Assembly (NCBI RefSeq): GCF_900188035.1
Contig: NZ_FZNN01000013.1
Coordinates: 62,001 to 126,000 of the forward strand
DNA from: Puniceibacterium sediminis
GTDB lineage: Bacteria; Pseudomonadota; Alphaproteobacteria; Rhodobacterales; Rhodobacteraceae
DNA: 64,000 bases
Direction of reading: 5' to 3'
Within the stretch, counting starts at the first letter, position 1. Each line of letters starts with the position of its first letter. Under the pieces are notes generated by a model, which saw nothing but the letters and a program-made list of their open reading frames with translations, ran no database searches and was not told the DNA's origin. Of this stretch, positions 29,675 through 40,504 are shown one piece after another. The position numbers were made by a program, and so were the translations under genes.

Positions 29675-30681
29675 GCACCCCCAAAGGCCCGGTCCTGATC
29701 AACCTCGACGATAGCGAAACACCACGTCCGGGTCCGGCCGAGGCACCGCCCGTTCCGGACCTCGACATGCCCACTCCGTCGGGTCAGGCGATGGCGGCGG
29801 CTGCCGCACTTGCGGCCCGGCCCGGATCTAGGCTTGCCCGCTGGTTCTGGGCACTGCTGGGCGGCATCATTGGCACGGTGGTATCTATCGCCGCCTGGGG
29901 GTTTGTGACGAACCTCATCGCGCAGGTGCCGCTGCTTGGCTATGCGGTGGCGGTGCTGTTTGCGCTGTTCATCGCCGTCATTCTGATGATTGCCATCAAG
30001 GAGCTTTCGGTCTTTTCCCGCCTCAAACGCATCGACCACCTGCACCGAGCTGCCGCTGCGGCGCTGGCAGCCGAGGATCTGAGTGCAGCACGCAAGGTGA
30101 TCGAGGATCTCACCGCGCTCTACAAGGGGCGGGAGGACACCAAATGGGGCCGCGATCGGCTGGCCGAACGGCAGGTCGACATGTTCGACGCCTCTGCCCT
30201 GTTCCATCTGGCGGAACAGGAGTTGCTGACCCCTCTGGATCTGGCCGCACGGCGTGAGGTCGAAGCGGCGGCACGTCAGGTCGCCACCGTAACCGCACTC
30301 GTCCCGCTAGCCTTTGCCGACGTTGCCGCGGCGCTGAGCCAGAACCTGCGGATGATCCGTCGCATTGCAGAAATCTACGGCGGGCGATCCGGCACTCTGG
30401 GCAGCTGGCGGCTGACCCGCGCCGTGATGTCCCATCTTGTGGCGACGGGGGCGGTGGCTGTCGGTGACGACATGCTGGAACCCATTCTGGGCGGCGGCAT
30501 CCTTGCCAAGTTGTCGCGCCGCTTTGGCGAGGGTCTGGTGAACGGCGCACTCACCGCACGGGTCGGGGTTGCGGCGATGGAGGTATGCCGTCCCCTGCCC
30601 TTTGGCCGCAAGGCGCGCCCGTCAGTGCGCAGCATCATCCGCACGGCCCTATCCGGCCTATTCACCACCGACAAAAGATAG
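29671..30681 (+). CDS. ycjF: YcjF-family membrane protein (TIGR01620/DUF697)
   Basis: A 336-residue inner-membrane protein. A Pro-rich cytoplasmic head (about 1-60) is followed by two membrane spans near residues 70-120 (WFWALLGGIIGTVVSIAAWG, then a second) and a helical DUF697 domain with hydrophobic Gly/Ala-rich helices near 260-310. It is the usual partner of YcjX. The ATG start is set by the 4-nt overlap with the GNAT gene. Confidence 0.88.
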   Translation: MSTPKGPVLINLDDSETPRPGPAEAPPVPDLDMPTPSGQAMAAAAALAARPGSRLARWFWALLGGIIGTVVSIAAWGFVTNLIAQVPLLGYAVAVLFALFIAVILMIAIKELSVFSRLKRIDHLHRAAAAALAAEDLSAARKVIEDLTALYKGREDTKWGRDRLAERQVDMFDASALFHLAEQELLTPLDLAARREVEAAARQVATVTALVPLAFADVAAALSQNLRMIRRIAEIYGGRSGTLGSWRLTRAVMSHLVATGAVAVGDDMLEPILGGGILAKLSRRFGEGLVNGALTARVGVAAMEVCRPLPFGRKARPSVRSIIRTALSGLFTTDKR

Positions 30682-30932
30682 CGTGCCGTCGGCGTCAAAC
30701 GCTGCCTTATTTTTGGAACTAGTCCGTTTTCCGGGAAGATGTGCCAGCGTTCCTTGCCTACTGGACGCGAACACGTCCCGGGCCTATAACGCCGCCCATG
30801 ATGCACCTCTCCAAGATCATCATTCGAATTATTTGCCCGGCGCCGTAAACTTACGATGCGCCGGGATCAGGCGTCTGGACAGCCGCGCCGCCCCTCACCC
30901 GTAAATTCCGCAGTCTCTTGAGGACGCCCGAA

Positions 30933-33900
30933 ATGTGTGCCGACACGCCTGAAACCACCGCCGAAACCGTTGACTACAAAACCACCCTGAACCTGCCCAA
31001 GACCGACTTTCCGATGCGCGCGGGCCTGCCCAAGCGCGAACCGGAATGGCTGGATCGCTGGGCGCGGATCGGAGTTTACGAAAAGCTTCGTGAAAAGGCC
31101 GAGGGGCGCAAGCCCTTCACCCTGCACGACGGCCCCCCCTATGCGAACGGCCATCTGCACATCGGCCACGCGCTGAACAAGATCCTCAAGGATATGGTGG
31201 TGCGCAGCCAGCAGATGATGGGCCGCGATGCGCGCTATATCCCCGGCTGGGACTGCCACGGCCTGCCGATCGAATGGAAGATCGAAGAACAGTACCGCAA
31301 CAAGGGACTGAACAAGGACGACGTTCCGGTGGTGGATTTCCGTCAGGAATGCCGCAAATTCGCCGAAGGCTGGGTCGACATCCAAAGGGATGAGTTCAAG
31401 CGTCTGGGCATCACCGGCACCTGGGACAATCCGTACCTCACGATGGATTTCCGCGCCGAGCGTATCATCGCCGAGGAATTCCAGAAGTTCCTGATGACCG
31501 GCACACTCTATCAGGGCTCCAAACCGGTCATGTGGTCCCCCATCGAGGAAACCGCCCTGGCCGAGGCCGAGGTCGAGTATCACGACAAGGAAAGCTTTAC
31601 GATCTGGGTGAAGTTCCGCGTGGCGAGCTTTGATCTGCCCGATGTCGAACTGTCCGACGAAGAAGCAACGGACGAAGATCGCGAGGCCGTGGCCGATGCG
31701 GTGGCACATACCTATGACGATATGGTCGGCGCCCATGTGGTGATCTGGACCACGACGCCCTGGACCATCCCGTCGAACAAGGCCGTCGTCTATGGCGCCG
31801 GGTTCGATTACGGCCTTTACGTGGTTGTGGATACGCCGGAACAAAGCTGGGTCAGCACGGGTGATCGTTATATCCTCGCCGACAAGCTGGCGGCACAGAC
31901 CTTTGCGAAGGCTCGGCTTGAGGAAGGTCAGTGGCGGCGCGTTCGTACCGTGACGCAGGCTCAGCTGGCTGGCATGACCCTGACCCACCCTCTGCACGGT
32001 GCCGAGGGGGCGAACGGCGAATGGGACGATGCCCGTGACTTCCGCGCCGCCGATTTCGTCACCGACGAAGAAGGCACCGGGTTTGTGCACTGCGCGCCTT
32101 CCCACGGGATGGAAGAATACGAACTTTATCGCGACCTCGGCATGCTGGAACAGGTCATCACCTATAACGTAATGGACGATGGATCCTTCCGCGAAAGCCT
32201 GCCGTTCTTTGGTGGCAAGCGAATCCTCAAGCCGAACGGCAAGGAAGGCGACGCCAACGCCGCGGTCATCGATAAGCTGGTCGAAGTCGGCGGCCTGATG
32301 GCGCGCGGCAAGATCAAGCATTCCTACCCACACAGCTGGCGCTCGAAGGCGCCCGTTATCTACCGCAACACGCCGCAGTGGTTCGCCGCCATCGACCGCC
32401 CCGTCGGCGACGGGCAGGACACCTATGGCAAGACCATCCGCGAACGCGCGCTGACTTCGATCGACAAGCTGGTCACATGGACGCCGCAGACAGGGCGCAA
32501 CCGGCTCTATTCCATGATCGAGGCGCGCCCCGACTGGGTGCTGTCGCGCCAGCGTGCCTGGGGTGTGCCGCTGACCTGTTTCACCAAAAAGGGCGCATTG
32601 CCGACCGACGCCGATTTCCTGCTGCGCGATCCGGCTGTCAATGCCCGCGTGCTCGAGTCGTTCGAAGTTGAAGGCGCGGACGCCTGGTACAAGCCCGGCG
32701 CGAAAGAACGGTATCTGGGCAACGATTACGATCCTAACGAATGGGAGCAGGTCTTCGACATCCTGGATGTCTGGTTCGATTCGGGCTCGACCCACGCCTT
32801 TGTGCTGCGTGACCGCCCGGACGGGTCCGAGGACGGGCTGGCCGACCTCTATCTTGAAGGCACTGACCAGCACCGCGGCTGGTTCCATTCTTCCATGCTG
32901 CAAAGCTGCGGCACGCAGGGCCGCGCGCCCTATCGCGGCGTGCTGACCCACGGCTTTACGCTGGACGAGAAGGGCAACAAGATGTCCAAATCGGTGGGCA
33001 ACACCGTGGCCCCGGACAAGGTCGTGCAGCAGTACGGTGCCGATATCCTGCGTCTATGGGTGGCGCAGGCGGATTATACCGCCGATCTGCGCATCGGGCC
33101 GGAAATCCTCAAGGGGACTGCGGACGGTTACCGGCGGTTGCGCAACACCATGCGGTTCCTGCTGGGGGCGCTGTCGTCGTTCGAGGAATCCGACCGGGTC
33201 GAGGCGTCCGAGATGCCGGAACTGGAACGCTGGGTCCTGCACCGTCTGGCCGAGCTGGATGAAAAGGTGCGCACTGGCTACGCGGCCTATGATTTCCAGG
33301 GCGTGTTCCAGGCGCTGTTCAACTTTGCGACCGTGGAACTGTCGGCCTTCTATTTCGACGTGCGCAAGGATGTGCTTTACTGTGACGGCGACACAGCGCG
33401 CCGCCGCGCGGCACGTACCGTGATGGACATCCTGTTCCACCGTCTGACCACCTGGCTTGCGCCGGTTCTGGTCTTCACCATGGAAGAGGTCTGGCTGGAA
33501 CGGTTCCCGGGCGATGATTCCTCGGTGCATCTGGTCGATATCCCCGAGACACCGGCCGAATGGCTGGACGAACCTCTGGGGGCCAAGTGGACCAAGGTCC
33601 GCCGCGCCCGCCGCGCTGTCACTGCCGCGCTGGAGGTGCAGCGGATCGAGAAGGTCATCGGGGCCTCGCTCGAGGCCGCTCCGGTGGTGCACGTGGAAGA
33701 TCCTCAGACGCTTGACGCGCTTAAGTCGGTCACCTTCGAGGATGTCTGCATCACGTCGGACATCACGCTGACCGCCGATCCGAGCCCGACCGAAGCATTC
33801 CGTCTCCCCGACGTGCCCGGCTTTGGCGTGGTCTTCGAAAAGGCCGAAGGCGACAAATGCCAGCGCTGCTGGAAAATCCTGCCGGATGTCGGCACACACG

Positions 33901-33944
33901 CCCATCCCGGCACCTGCGCGCGCTGTGATGCGGCGCTAAGCTAG
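30933..33944 (+). CDS. ileS: Isoleucyl-tRNA synthetase
   Basis: Class I synthetase of 1003 residues that charges tRNA-Ile and edits valine. HIGH motif at about residues 76-79 ([10 protein letters not shown]), KMSKS at about 683-687, the CP1 editing domain between them ([12 protein letters not shown]), and a C-terminal zinc site with CQRCW and CARC. An insertion rich in acidic residues ([16 protein letters not shown]) lies near residue 245. The ATG at 30933 is chosen over a start 15 nt upstream by family N-terminus length. A hairpin follows at 33966-33992. Confidence 0.97.
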   Translation: MCADTPETTAETVDYKTTLNLPKTDFPMRAGLPKREPEWLDRWARIGVYEKLREKAEGRKPFTLHDGPPYANGHLHIGHALNKILKDMVVRSQQMMGRDARYIPGWDCHGLPIEWKIEEQYRNKGLNKDDVPVVDFRQECRKFAEGWVDIQRDEFKRLGITGTWDNPYLTMDFRAERIIAEEFQKFLMTGTLYQGSKPVMWSPIEETALAEAEVEYHDKESFTIWVKFRVASFDLPDVELSDEEATDEDREAVADAVAHTYDDMVGAHVVIWTTTPWTIPSNKAVVYGAGFDYGLYVVVDTPEQSWVSTGDRYILADKLAAQTFAKARLEEGQWRRVRTVTQAQLAGMTLTHPLHGAEGANGEWDDARDFRAADFVTDEEGTGFVHCAPSHGMEEYELYRDLGMLEQVITYNVMDDGSFRESLPFFGGKRILKPNGKEGDANAAVIDKLVEVGGLMARGKIKHSYPHSWRSKAPVIYRNTPQWFAAIDRPVGDGQDTYGKTIRERALTSIDKLVTWTPQTGRNRLYSMIEARPDWVLSRQRAWGVPLTCFTKKGALPTDADFLLRDPAVNARVLESFEVEGADAWYKPGAKERYLGNDYDPNEWEQVFDILDVWFDSGSTHAFVLRDRPDGSEDGLADLYLEGTDQHRGWFHSSMLQSCGTQGRAPYRGVLTHGFTLDEKGNKMSKSVGNTVAPDKVVQQYGADILRLWVAQADYTADLRIGPEILKGTADGYRRLRNTMRFLLGALSSFEESDRVEASEMPELERWVLHRLAELDEKVRTGYAAYDFQGVFQALFNFATVELSAFYFDVRKDVLYCDGDTARRRAARTVMDILFHRLTTWLAPVLVFTMEEVWLERFPGDDSSVHLVDIPETPAEWLDEPLGAKWTKVRRARRAVTAALEVQRIEKVIGASLEAAPVVHVEDPQTLDALKSVTFEDVCITSDITLTADPSPTEAFRLPDVPGFGVVFEKAEGDKCQRCWKILPDVGTHAHPGTCARCDAALS

Positions 33945-33965
33945 GGTAGAAGACAACCAGCTTCC

Positions 33966-33992
33966 GCATCGGGCGCAGCATGTGCCCGATGC
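33966..33992 (+). terminator. Hairpin after ileS, probable terminator
   Basis: Nine perfect pairs, GCATCGGGC (33966-33974) with GCCCGATGC (33984-33992), extended inward by three weaker pairs. It lies 22 nt after the ileS stop, but the T-run that follows is poor. Confidence 0.5.
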
Positions 33993-34080
33993 CTGAGTTT
34001 GAGCTGCGACCTACAGGAAATTGGACGCCTGCGACATTGCCGGGCTGGACAGTTCTCGGGGATCTTGCGCATTCTTCGAC

Positions 34081-34533
34081 ATGCCGCGCTGGACCCTCCC
34101 CTCGCCCCTCGGGCCACTGACCGCCACCGAGACTGAAGGTGCCGTAACGTCCCTTGAATGGGGCAGCGGCGGCACGGACGAAACGCCGCTTCTGCGGGCT
34201 GCGGCCCGGCAGCTTGCCGACTACTTCGACGATCCCCAGACGCGCTTTGACCTGCCGCTCCACGCCTCGGGATCTGAATTCCAGCGCGCCGTCTGCGCCG
34301 CGATCGCCGCCATCCCGCCGGGCGAAACCCGCACCTATGGCGACATCGCCAAGGATCTGGGTGCGCCTGCGCAAGCCGTGGGGCAAGCCTGCGGCGGCAA
34401 TCCCATCCCGATCATAATTCCCTGCCACCGGGTGCTGGGCGCAACCAGTCTGGGCGGATTTTCAGGCGTGGGCGGGGTCGAAACCAAAGTCTGGCTTCTC
34501 AGACATGAAAATGCCGCAGGTCTGCTAATCTGA
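34081..34533 (+). CDS. ogt: Methylated-DNA-protein-cysteine methyltransferase
   Basis: Suicidal DNA repair protein that takes the methyl group of O6-methylguanine onto its own cysteine. The 150-residue protein has the acceptor Cys in PCHRV (C115), the upstream RTYGDIAKDLG helix-turn-helix and a GFSGVGGVETK loop. The ATG at 34081 gives the standard N-terminus (MPRWTLPSPLGPL). Symbol by family; it could equally be called ogt or adaB. Confidence 0.92.
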   Translation: MPRWTLPSPLGPLTATETEGAVTSLEWGSGGTDETPLLRAAARQLADYFDDPQTRFDLPLHASGSEFQRAVCAAIAAIPPGETRTYGDIAKDLGAPAQAVGQACGGNPIPIIIPCHRVLGATSLGGFSGVGGVETKVWLLRHENAAGLLI

Positions 34534-34668
34534 GAGTGGCATCAGACGGCACCGAGGCTTTTGGCACTGCACCCGCCGCATTCAAGGAGCCTCGACCGGA
34601 GCATTTTTCGGCAGATGAAACCGAAGCGCCCTCCTGACTTTTTATCTTTAAAAATACGCCCGCAGACC

Positions 34669-35505
34669 TCAGTCCCGGCGGGGATCTCTTGGATAAGTGC
34701 CGAGGATTTCCAGCATGTCAGTGAAATAATCCAGCTCTTCGAAGGCACGCTGCACCGCAGGATCCTCGGGGTGACCTTCGATGTCGGCATAGAACTGCGT
34801 TGCGGTGAAGGATCCGCCGGCCATGTAGGATTCGAGTTTGGTCATGTTGACGCCGTTGGTGGCAAAACCGCCCATCGCCTTGTAAAGCGCCGCCGGGATG
34901 TTGCGGACCTGAAACATGAAGCTGGTGATCATTCCGTGCTCACCGCGCCGCGACATGTCCGCCTCACGCGACATAATCAGGAAACGGGTCGTATTATTGC
35001 CCTGATCCTCGATATGACGCGCCAGCACGTCGAGGCCATAGATCTCGCCTGCGAGTTCGGAGGCCAGCGCCGCCACCGAAGGGTCTCCCATCGCCGCCAC
35101 ATCCTTGGCCGAGCCGGCCGTATCCGCGCCGGTAATACGGTCGATGCCGTGTTCGCTCAGGAACCGGCGGCATTGGCCCAGTAGCACGGTGTGGCTCATC
35201 GCCTGTTTGATCTGGTCCAAGGGCGTGCCGGGCAGCGCGAGAAGGTTGATATGCACACGCACAAAGGCTTCGTCGATGATGTGCAGGCCCGACTGGGGCA
35301 GCAGAGAATGAATATCCGCCACCCGGCCATAGGTCGAATTCTCGACCGGCAGCATGGCAAGATCGGCCTCGCCCGAGCGCACGGCCTCTATCGCGTCCTC
35401 GAAGGTGCGGCAGGCCAGCGCCTCCATATCGGCGCGCGCCTCGCGGCAGGCTTGATGGGAATAGGCGCCAAGTTCACCCTGAAAGGCTATCCGACCGTTC
35501 ATCAT
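34669..35505 (-). CDS. pheA: Prephenate dehydratase (monofunctional)
   Basis: Converts prephenate to phenylpyruvate for phenylalanine synthesis. The 278-residue protein has PDT (residues 1-180: AFQGELGAYSHQA, LPVENSTYGRV, NNTTRFLIM) and a C-terminal ACT domain (about 195-275) with NMTKLESYM in place of the usual ESRP phenylalanine site, as I recall for alphaproteobacteria. There is no chorismate mutase domain. Two consecutive ATG codons make the start uncertain by one residue. It is divergent from the cytochrome c gene. Confidence 0.95.
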   Translation of the reverse strand: MMNGRIAFQGELGAYSHQACREARADMEALACRTFEDAIEAVRSGEADLAMLPVENSTYGRVADIHSLLPQSGLHIIDEAFVRVHINLLALPGTPLDQIKQAMSHTVLLGQCRRFLSEHGIDRITGADTAGSAKDVAAMGDPSVAALASELAGEIYGLDVLARHIEDQGNNTTRFLIMSREADMSRRGEHGMITSFMFQVRNIPAALYKAMGGFATNGVNMTKLESYMAGGSFTATQFYADIEGHPEDPAVQRAFEELDYFTDMLEILGTYPRDPRRD

Positions 35506-35628
35506 TGCCTCACTATTTTCAATTCTAAGCCCTTGGGCGTTTGGTCGCGGCTTCTACACCTTGCCAGCAATGAGGGGAAGCCGTAGATATCGGCCCTAAC
35601 AGACAGACATTAGACGGACACGCGATCA

Positions 35629-36147
35629 ATGCTTGATACAATGACCTTTACTAAAGTGCTTGGCGGCTTCTGTGGCGCGCTTCTGATCTTTCTTCTGGGC
35701 AACTGGGCCGCAGAAAGCCTGTATCACGTCGGCGGTGGCCATGGCGAAGATGCGCAGGCCTATGTGATCGAGGTCGCAGATGCGGGCGCCTCCGGGGGCG
35801 AAGCCGAAACGGTTGATTTTGCAACGCTGATGGCTTCGGCCGATGCCGCAAAGGGCGAAAAAGTGTTCGGCAAGTGCCGCGCCTGCCACAAGCTGGAAAA
35901 TGGCGAAAACGCCACAGGCCCCTACCTTTACGGCGTCGTAGGCCGCGCTATTGACTCGGCAGACGGTTACGGCGGCTACTCGGGTGCTCTTCTTCAGGTC
36001 GGCGACACCTGGACGCCAGAAAATCTATCGCATTTCCTTGAAAACCCGCGTGCAGCGGCCCCCGGCACGGCGATGAGCTTTGCCGGCCTGCCCAAGGCCG
36101 AGGATCGTGTGAACCTTATCGCATATCTGGACGCCAGCGACGACTGA
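35629..36147 (+). CDS. Membrane-anchored class I cytochrome c
   Basis: A 172-residue mono-heme cytochrome c. One N-terminal membrane span (VLGGFCGALLIFLLGNWAA) anchors it. A linker is followed by the c domain with heme site CRACH (Cys83, Cys86, His87) and axial Met in GTAMSFAG. This is the CycM/cytochrome c552 type that shuttles electrons between bc1 complex and oxidases at the membrane. A clear terminator follows. Confidence 0.92.
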   Translation: MLDTMTFTKVLGGFCGALLIFLLGNWAAESLYHVGGGHGEDAQAYVIEVADAGASGGEAETVDFATLMASADAAKGEKVFGKCRACHKLENGENATGPYLYGVVGRAIDSADGYGGYSGALLQVGDTWTPENLSHFLENPRAAAPGTAMSFAGLPKAEDRVNLIAYLDASDD

Positions 36148-36173
36148 TCGCTTCCTCTGAAATCGACTGAAAG

Positions 36174-36203
36174 GCCGCAGCCCACGGGTTTGCGGCTTTT
36201 TTT
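36174..36203 (+). terminator. Rho-independent terminator after cytochrome c
   Basis: Stem GCCGCA (36174-36179) with TGCGGC (36191-36196), an inner CCC/GGG pairing, and a run of seven T (36197-36203), 26 nt after the stop. Confidence 0.9.
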
Positions 36204-36331
36204 ACGTCCGGATCATGCGCCGGGCACGCGGATTTAGATCGGATTACACAAACGTAACTTGAAGTTAACCAAGTGCACCCCTTAGCTTAGCTTATCCGGA
36301 ATTACCTCATATCCGAGCTGAAGGGATGCCA

Positions 36332-38227
36332 ATGACGACGACACAAGCCCGGGCCATGACGCACAAGGCCCCCGCGATCCGCCGCCTCACCCTTACTGCG
36401 CTGATGGCGCTTGGCCTTGCCTTTGGTGCGCACAGTCTGCGCGCACAAGAGACCGTGATCAAAGCACACGGCGTATCGACTTTTGGCGATCTTAAGTACC
36501 CAGAAGGATTCAAACACTGGGATTACGTCAATCCGGACGCGCCCAAGGGCGGCGAATTTTCGACCTGGGCATTTGGCACTTTCGACAGCCTGACGCCCTA
36601 TATCCTCAAGGGAAATGCCGCGTCGCTGTCCAGCGTGTTCTACGACAGTCTGCTGACTGGCAATCTGGACGAACCGGATTCGATGTATGGATTGATCGCG
36701 GAATCGCTCGAATACCCGGAAAACCGCGAATGGGTGATCTTCCACATGCGCCCAGAGGCCATGTTCCGCGATGGCACGCCGGTGACCGCACAGGACGTGG
36801 TATTTTCTTATAACGTTCTGGTCGACAAGGGCCGCCCCAGCTTCAAGGTCAGCCTCAAGGATTTCAAATCGATCGAGGCGCTGGATGATCACACCGTCAA
36901 GTTCACCTTCAACCCCGATGGCCCCCTGCGCGAACTGCTAATGACGGCCGGCGGTTTGCCGATCTTTTCCGAGGCTTACTACGCCGATGTCGATTTCACC
37001 GAATCGAGCCTGGAGCCCCCGATGGGATCGGGCCAGTACGAACTCCTTAGCGTCGATCCGGGCCGGTCGGTCGCTTACAAGCGTCGCGAAGATTACTGGG
37101 GCAAGGATCTGCCGGTGAACATCGGGCAGAACAATTTCGACGTGATCAAGATCGAATATTTTGCCGACTACACCACCGCATTCGAGGCATTCAAAGCCGG
37201 TGCCTATAACTTCCGCGAGGAATACCAGTCCAAGATCTGGGCGACGGGCTATGACTTTCCCGCTGTCGACAAAGGCTGGGTCAAGATCGAAGAGCTTGAC
37301 GATGGCCGACCGGCCGGCACCCAAGGGTTCTGGTTCAACCTGCGACGCGAGAAATTTCAGGACCAGCGCGTGCGCGAGGCGATCGGGCTGGCATTCAATT
37401 TCGAATGGTCCAATGAATCGCTGTTCTACGGTGCGTATGAGCGCACAGACAGTTTCTGGGAAAACTCAGATACATTGCAGGCGACTGGCATGCCTTCTGA
37501 GGCAGAACTGGCCCTACTCGAACCCCTGCGCGGCGATATCCCTGAAACGGTGTTCACCGAAGAGGCCTATGTCCCTGACACTTCCAGCCCAGATGACCTT
37601 GCTGACCGTCGTTCCCTGCGCAAGGCCGGAAAGCTGCTGGAAGAGGCGGGCTGGATCGTCCGCAATGACGGCATCCGCTACAAGGACGGGCAGAAGCTGA
37701 CCGTGTCGGTGCTGAACGACAGCCCCAGCTTTGACCGGATCATCAACCCCATGATCGAGAACCTGAAACGCCTTGGTATCGAGGCCGACGCCACCCGTGT
37801 GGATGCCGCAGAAAGTCAGGAACGGGAAAAGACCTTTGACTACGACATCGTGACTCAGCGGTTTGCCATGTCATCGACCCCCGGCGACGAGCTGCGGCAG
37901 ATCTTTGGCTCGGACAATGCCGAGGTGCCCGGATCGGCTAATATCGCGGGGCTTGCCAATCCGGCGGTAGATGCGCTGGTCGACAAGGTTGCCAACGCCA
38001 CCAGCCGCGAGGATCTGGATACCGCCGTGCACGCGCTGGACCGGGTGCTGCGGGCGATGCATGTCTGGATTCCGCAGTGGTACAAGGGGTCGCACACCAT
38101 CGCTTATTTTGACCAGTATGACCGCCCCTATGCCGACACTCCGCCGCCGTTTGGCATGGGCGAGGCGTCGATCTGGTGGTACAACGCCGAAAAAGCGCAG
38201 GCGCTACGGGACGCAGGCGCACTCTAG
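36332..38227 (+). CDS. yejA: Oligopeptide-type ABC transporter substrate-binding protein (YejA-like)
   Basis: A 631-residue family 5 extracellular solute-binding protein, first gene of a yejABEF operon for peptide-like compounds (microcin C uptake in E. coli). A signal peptide ends at SLRAQ near residue 37; the mature start ETVIKAHGVSTFGDLKYP is the YejA form. The ATG at 36332 is chosen because AAGGG at 36321-36325 sits 6 nt before it; the ATG at 36326 abuts that site. Confidence 0.92.
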   Translation: MTTTQARAMTHKAPAIRRLTLTALMALGLAFGAHSLRAQETVIKAHGVSTFGDLKYPEGFKHWDYVNPDAPKGGEFSTWAFGTFDSLTPYILKGNAASLSSVFYDSLLTGNLDEPDSMYGLIAESLEYPENREWVIFHMRPEAMFRDGTPVTAQDVVFSYNVLVDKGRPSFKVSLKDFKSIEALDDHTVKFTFNPDGPLRELLMTAGGLPIFSEAYYADVDFTESSLEPPMGSGQYELLSVDPGRSVAYKRREDYWGKDLPVNIGQNNFDVIKIEYFADYTTAFEAFKAGAYNFREEYQSKIWATGYDFPAVDKGWVKIEELDDGRPAGTQGFWFNLRREKFQDQRVREAIGLAFNFEWSNESLFYGAYERTDSFWENSDTLQATGMPSEAELALLEPLRGDIPETVFTEEAYVPDTSSPDDLADRRSLRKAGKLLEEAGWIVRNDGIRYKDGQKLTVSVLNDSPSFDRIINPMIENLKRLGIEADATRVDAAESQEREKTFDYDIVTQRFAMSSTPGDELRQIFGSDNAEVPGSANIAGLANPAVDALVDKVANATSREDLDTAVHALDRVLRAMHVWIPQWYKGSHTIAYFDQYDRPYADTPPPFGMGEASIWWYNAEKAQALRDAGAL

Positions 38228-38248
38228 GCAGGCAGGACCGGTACCGAC

Positions 38249-39331
38249 ATGGGCGCATATATCCTCAGACGGCTTTTGCTGATCATTCCCACATTGCTTG
38301 GGATCATGATCATAAACTTTGCCCTTATCCAGTTTGTCCCCGGCGGCCCCATCGAACAGATTCTTGCCCAGATACAGGGCGAAGGTGACGTGTTTGCCGG
38401 CATCGCGGGTGGCGGAGGCGAGGTTGCCTCCGGTGGTGGCGCGTCAGAGGATTACGTCGGCGGGCGCGGATTGCCCCCTGAATTCATCGCTGATCTGGAA
38501 CGCGAATTCGGGTTCGACAAGCCGCCGCTGGAACGGTTCCTGAACATGATCTGGAACTACCTGCACTTTGATTTCGGCGACAGCTACTTCCGTTCAATCA
38601 GCGTGATCGATCTGGTTCTGGAAAAGATGCCGGTGTCGATCTCGCTCGGGCTCTGGTCCACCGTCATCGCCTATATCGTTTCGATCCCTCTGGGCATCCG
38701 AAAGGCGGTCAAGGACGGATCGGCCTTTGATACCTGGACCAGCGGCGCAATCATCGTGGCCTACGCGATCCCGGGGTTTCTGTTTGCCATCCTCCTGCTC
38801 GTGCTGTTTGCAGGTGGCTCCTACTGGCAGATCTTTCCGCTGCGGGGGCTGACCTCGGACAACTGGGACAACCTCAGCTGGGGCGGCAAGATCTTGGACT
38901 ATTTCTGGCACATCGCCCTGCCGGTGCTGGCCTCGACCATCTCGGCCTTTGCAACATTGACACTGCTGACCAAGAACTCGTTCCTGGACGAGATCAAGAA
39001 GCAGTATGTGATGACCGCCCGCGCCAAGGGCCTGACCGAAAGCCGCGTGCTTTACGGTCACATCTTCCGCAATGCCATGCTGATCGTGATCGCGGGCTTT
39101 CCGGCGGTGTTCATCGGCGTTTTCTTCTCCGGCTCCCTCATCATCGAAACGATATTTTCGCTGGACGGCCTCGGTCGGCTGGGATTTGAAGCAGCGGTCG
39201 CGCGCGATTATCCGGTGATCTTCGGCACCCTGTTCATCTTTGGCATCATCGGTCTGGTGGTCGGGATCCTGTCGGACCTCATGTACGTGCTGGTCGACCC
39301 GCGCATCGACTTTGAAAAAAGGGAGGGCTGA
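38249..39331 (+). CDS. yejB: Peptide ABC transporter permease (YejB-like)
   Basis: A 360-residue inner-membrane permease with about six spans. The N-terminus [19 protein letters not shown] and the insertion after the first helix are typical of YejB. The EAA coupling loop is seen around [19 protein letters not shown]. It follows yejA by 21 nt and is followed 3 nt later by yejE. Confidence 0.94.
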   Translation: MGAYILRRLLLIIPTLLGIMIINFALIQFVPGGPIEQILAQIQGEGDVFAGIAGGGGEVASGGGASEDYVGGRGLPPEFIADLEREFGFDKPPLERFLNMIWNYLHFDFGDSYFRSISVIDLVLEKMPVSISLGLWSTVIAYIVSIPLGIRKAVKDGSAFDTWTSGAIIVAYAIPGFLFAILLLVLFAGGSYWQIFPLRGLTSDNWDNLSWGGKILDYFWHIALPVLASTISAFATLTLLTKNSFLDEIKKQYVMTARAKGLTESRVLYGHIFRNAMLIVIAGFPAVFIGVFFSGSLIIETIFSLDGLGRLGFEAAVARDYPVIFGTLFIFGIIGLVVGILSDLMYVLVDPRIDFEKREG

Positions 39332-39334
39332 GCC

Positions 39335-40504
39335 TTGACCGCCCAACCCGACATGATGCCGGACAAATCCGTCGTACCACAGCCGCCCAAGGGCCGCTTT
39401 TCCCTGTCGCCTCTGAACCAGCGCCGCTGGCGGAATTTCAAAAAGAACCGCCGCGCGCTCTGGTCGCTGTGGATCTTTGCGGTGATCTTTGGCCTGTCGC
39501 TGTTTGCCGAATTCATCGCAAACGACAAACCGATCCTCGTGAACTATCGCGGCAGCTACTACACCCCGATCTTCAACTTTTACGCCGAGACGGATTTTGG
39601 CGGCGATTTCAAGACCGAAGCCGCCTATCGCGACCCCGAAGTGCGCTGCCTGATCCGCACCGGCGGTCTCGAGGCCTGTTTTGACACACCGGATGGGCTG
39701 ATCGATCAGGTCGACAGCGGTCAGCAACTCGACGGCGATTTTCAGAAAGGCTGGATGATCTGGCCGATCATCCCCTATTCATTCCAGACCCCGGTCGACC
39801 GCCCTGGTGCCGCCCCCTTGCCGCCTAACGCGCAGAACTGGCTGGGCACCGATGATACCAAACGCGACGTGGTGGCACGGGTGATCTACGGGTTCCGCCT
39901 GTCGATCCTGTTCACGCTGATCGTCACCATCTGTGCCTCGGCCATCGGAATCGTCGCCGGGGCCTTGCAGGGGTTCTTTGGTGGTTGGCTCGACCTCATC
40001 TTTCAGCGCGTGATCGAAATCTGGTCGTCGACCCCGTCGCTTTACATCATCATCATCCTCTTCGCGATCCTCGGGCGCAGTTTCTGGCTGCTGGTATTCC
40101 TCACCGTCCTCTTCGGCTGGACGTCCCTTGTGGGCGTGGTGCGGGCCGAATTCTTGCGGGCGCGCAACCTTGAGTACGTCCGCGCAGCGCGCGCACTTGG
40201 CGTGTCCAACACCCGGATCATGTTCCGCCACATGCTGCCCAACGCCATGGTCGCCACCGTGACAATGCTGCCCTTCATCGTGACCGGCACGATCAGTACG
40301 CTTGCGGGGCTGGATTTTCTTGGCTTCGGCCTGCCCTCTTCGGCGCCTTCGCTGGGCGAACTGACACTGCAGGCCAAGCAGAACCTTCAGGCGCCATGGC
40401 TCGCCTTCACTGCCTTCACCGTCTTTGCGGTGATGCTGTCGCTGCTGGTCTTCATATTCGAAGGCGTACGCGACGCGTTTGACCCCAGAAAGACGTTTTC
40501 ATGA
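39335..40504 (+). CDS. yejE: Peptide ABC transporter permease (YejE-like)
   Basis: A 389-residue partner permease. After a long cytoplasmic N-terminus and first span comes a periplasmic insertion (about residues 70-150, with two Cys in CLIRTGGLEACF), then five spans. The EAA loop is YVRAARALGVSNTRIMFRHM. A TTG start at 39335 is chosen because GGGAGGG (39321-39327) lies 7 nt upstream. The stop overlaps the yejF ATG by 4 nt. Confidence 0.93.
   Translation: MTAQPDMMPDKSVVPQPPKGRFSLSPLNQRRWRNFKKNRRALWSLWIFAVIFGLSLFAEFIANDKPILVNYRGSYYTPIFNFYAETDFGGDFKTEAAYRDPEVRCLIRTGGLEACFDTPDGLIDQVDSGQQLDGDFQKGWMIWPIIPYSFQTPVDRPGAAPLPPNAQNWLGTDDTKRDVVARVIYGFRLSILFTLIVTICASAIGIVAGALQGFFGGWLDLIFQRVIEIWSSTPSLYIIIILFAILGRSFWLLVFLTVLFGWTSLVGVVRAEFLRARNLEYVRAARALGVSNTRIMFRHMLPNAMVATVTMLPFIVTGTISTLAGLDFLGFGLPSSAPSLGELTLQAKQNLQAPWLAFTAFTVFAVMLSLLVFIFEGVRDAFDPRKTFS

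Noticed and set aside
30867-32951. 694-codon minus-strand open frame opposite ileS
   Set aside because: High-GC antisense shadow of a well-identified gene; the translation has the His/Val/Gly/Asp-rich look of reverse-frame sequence and no family motif.
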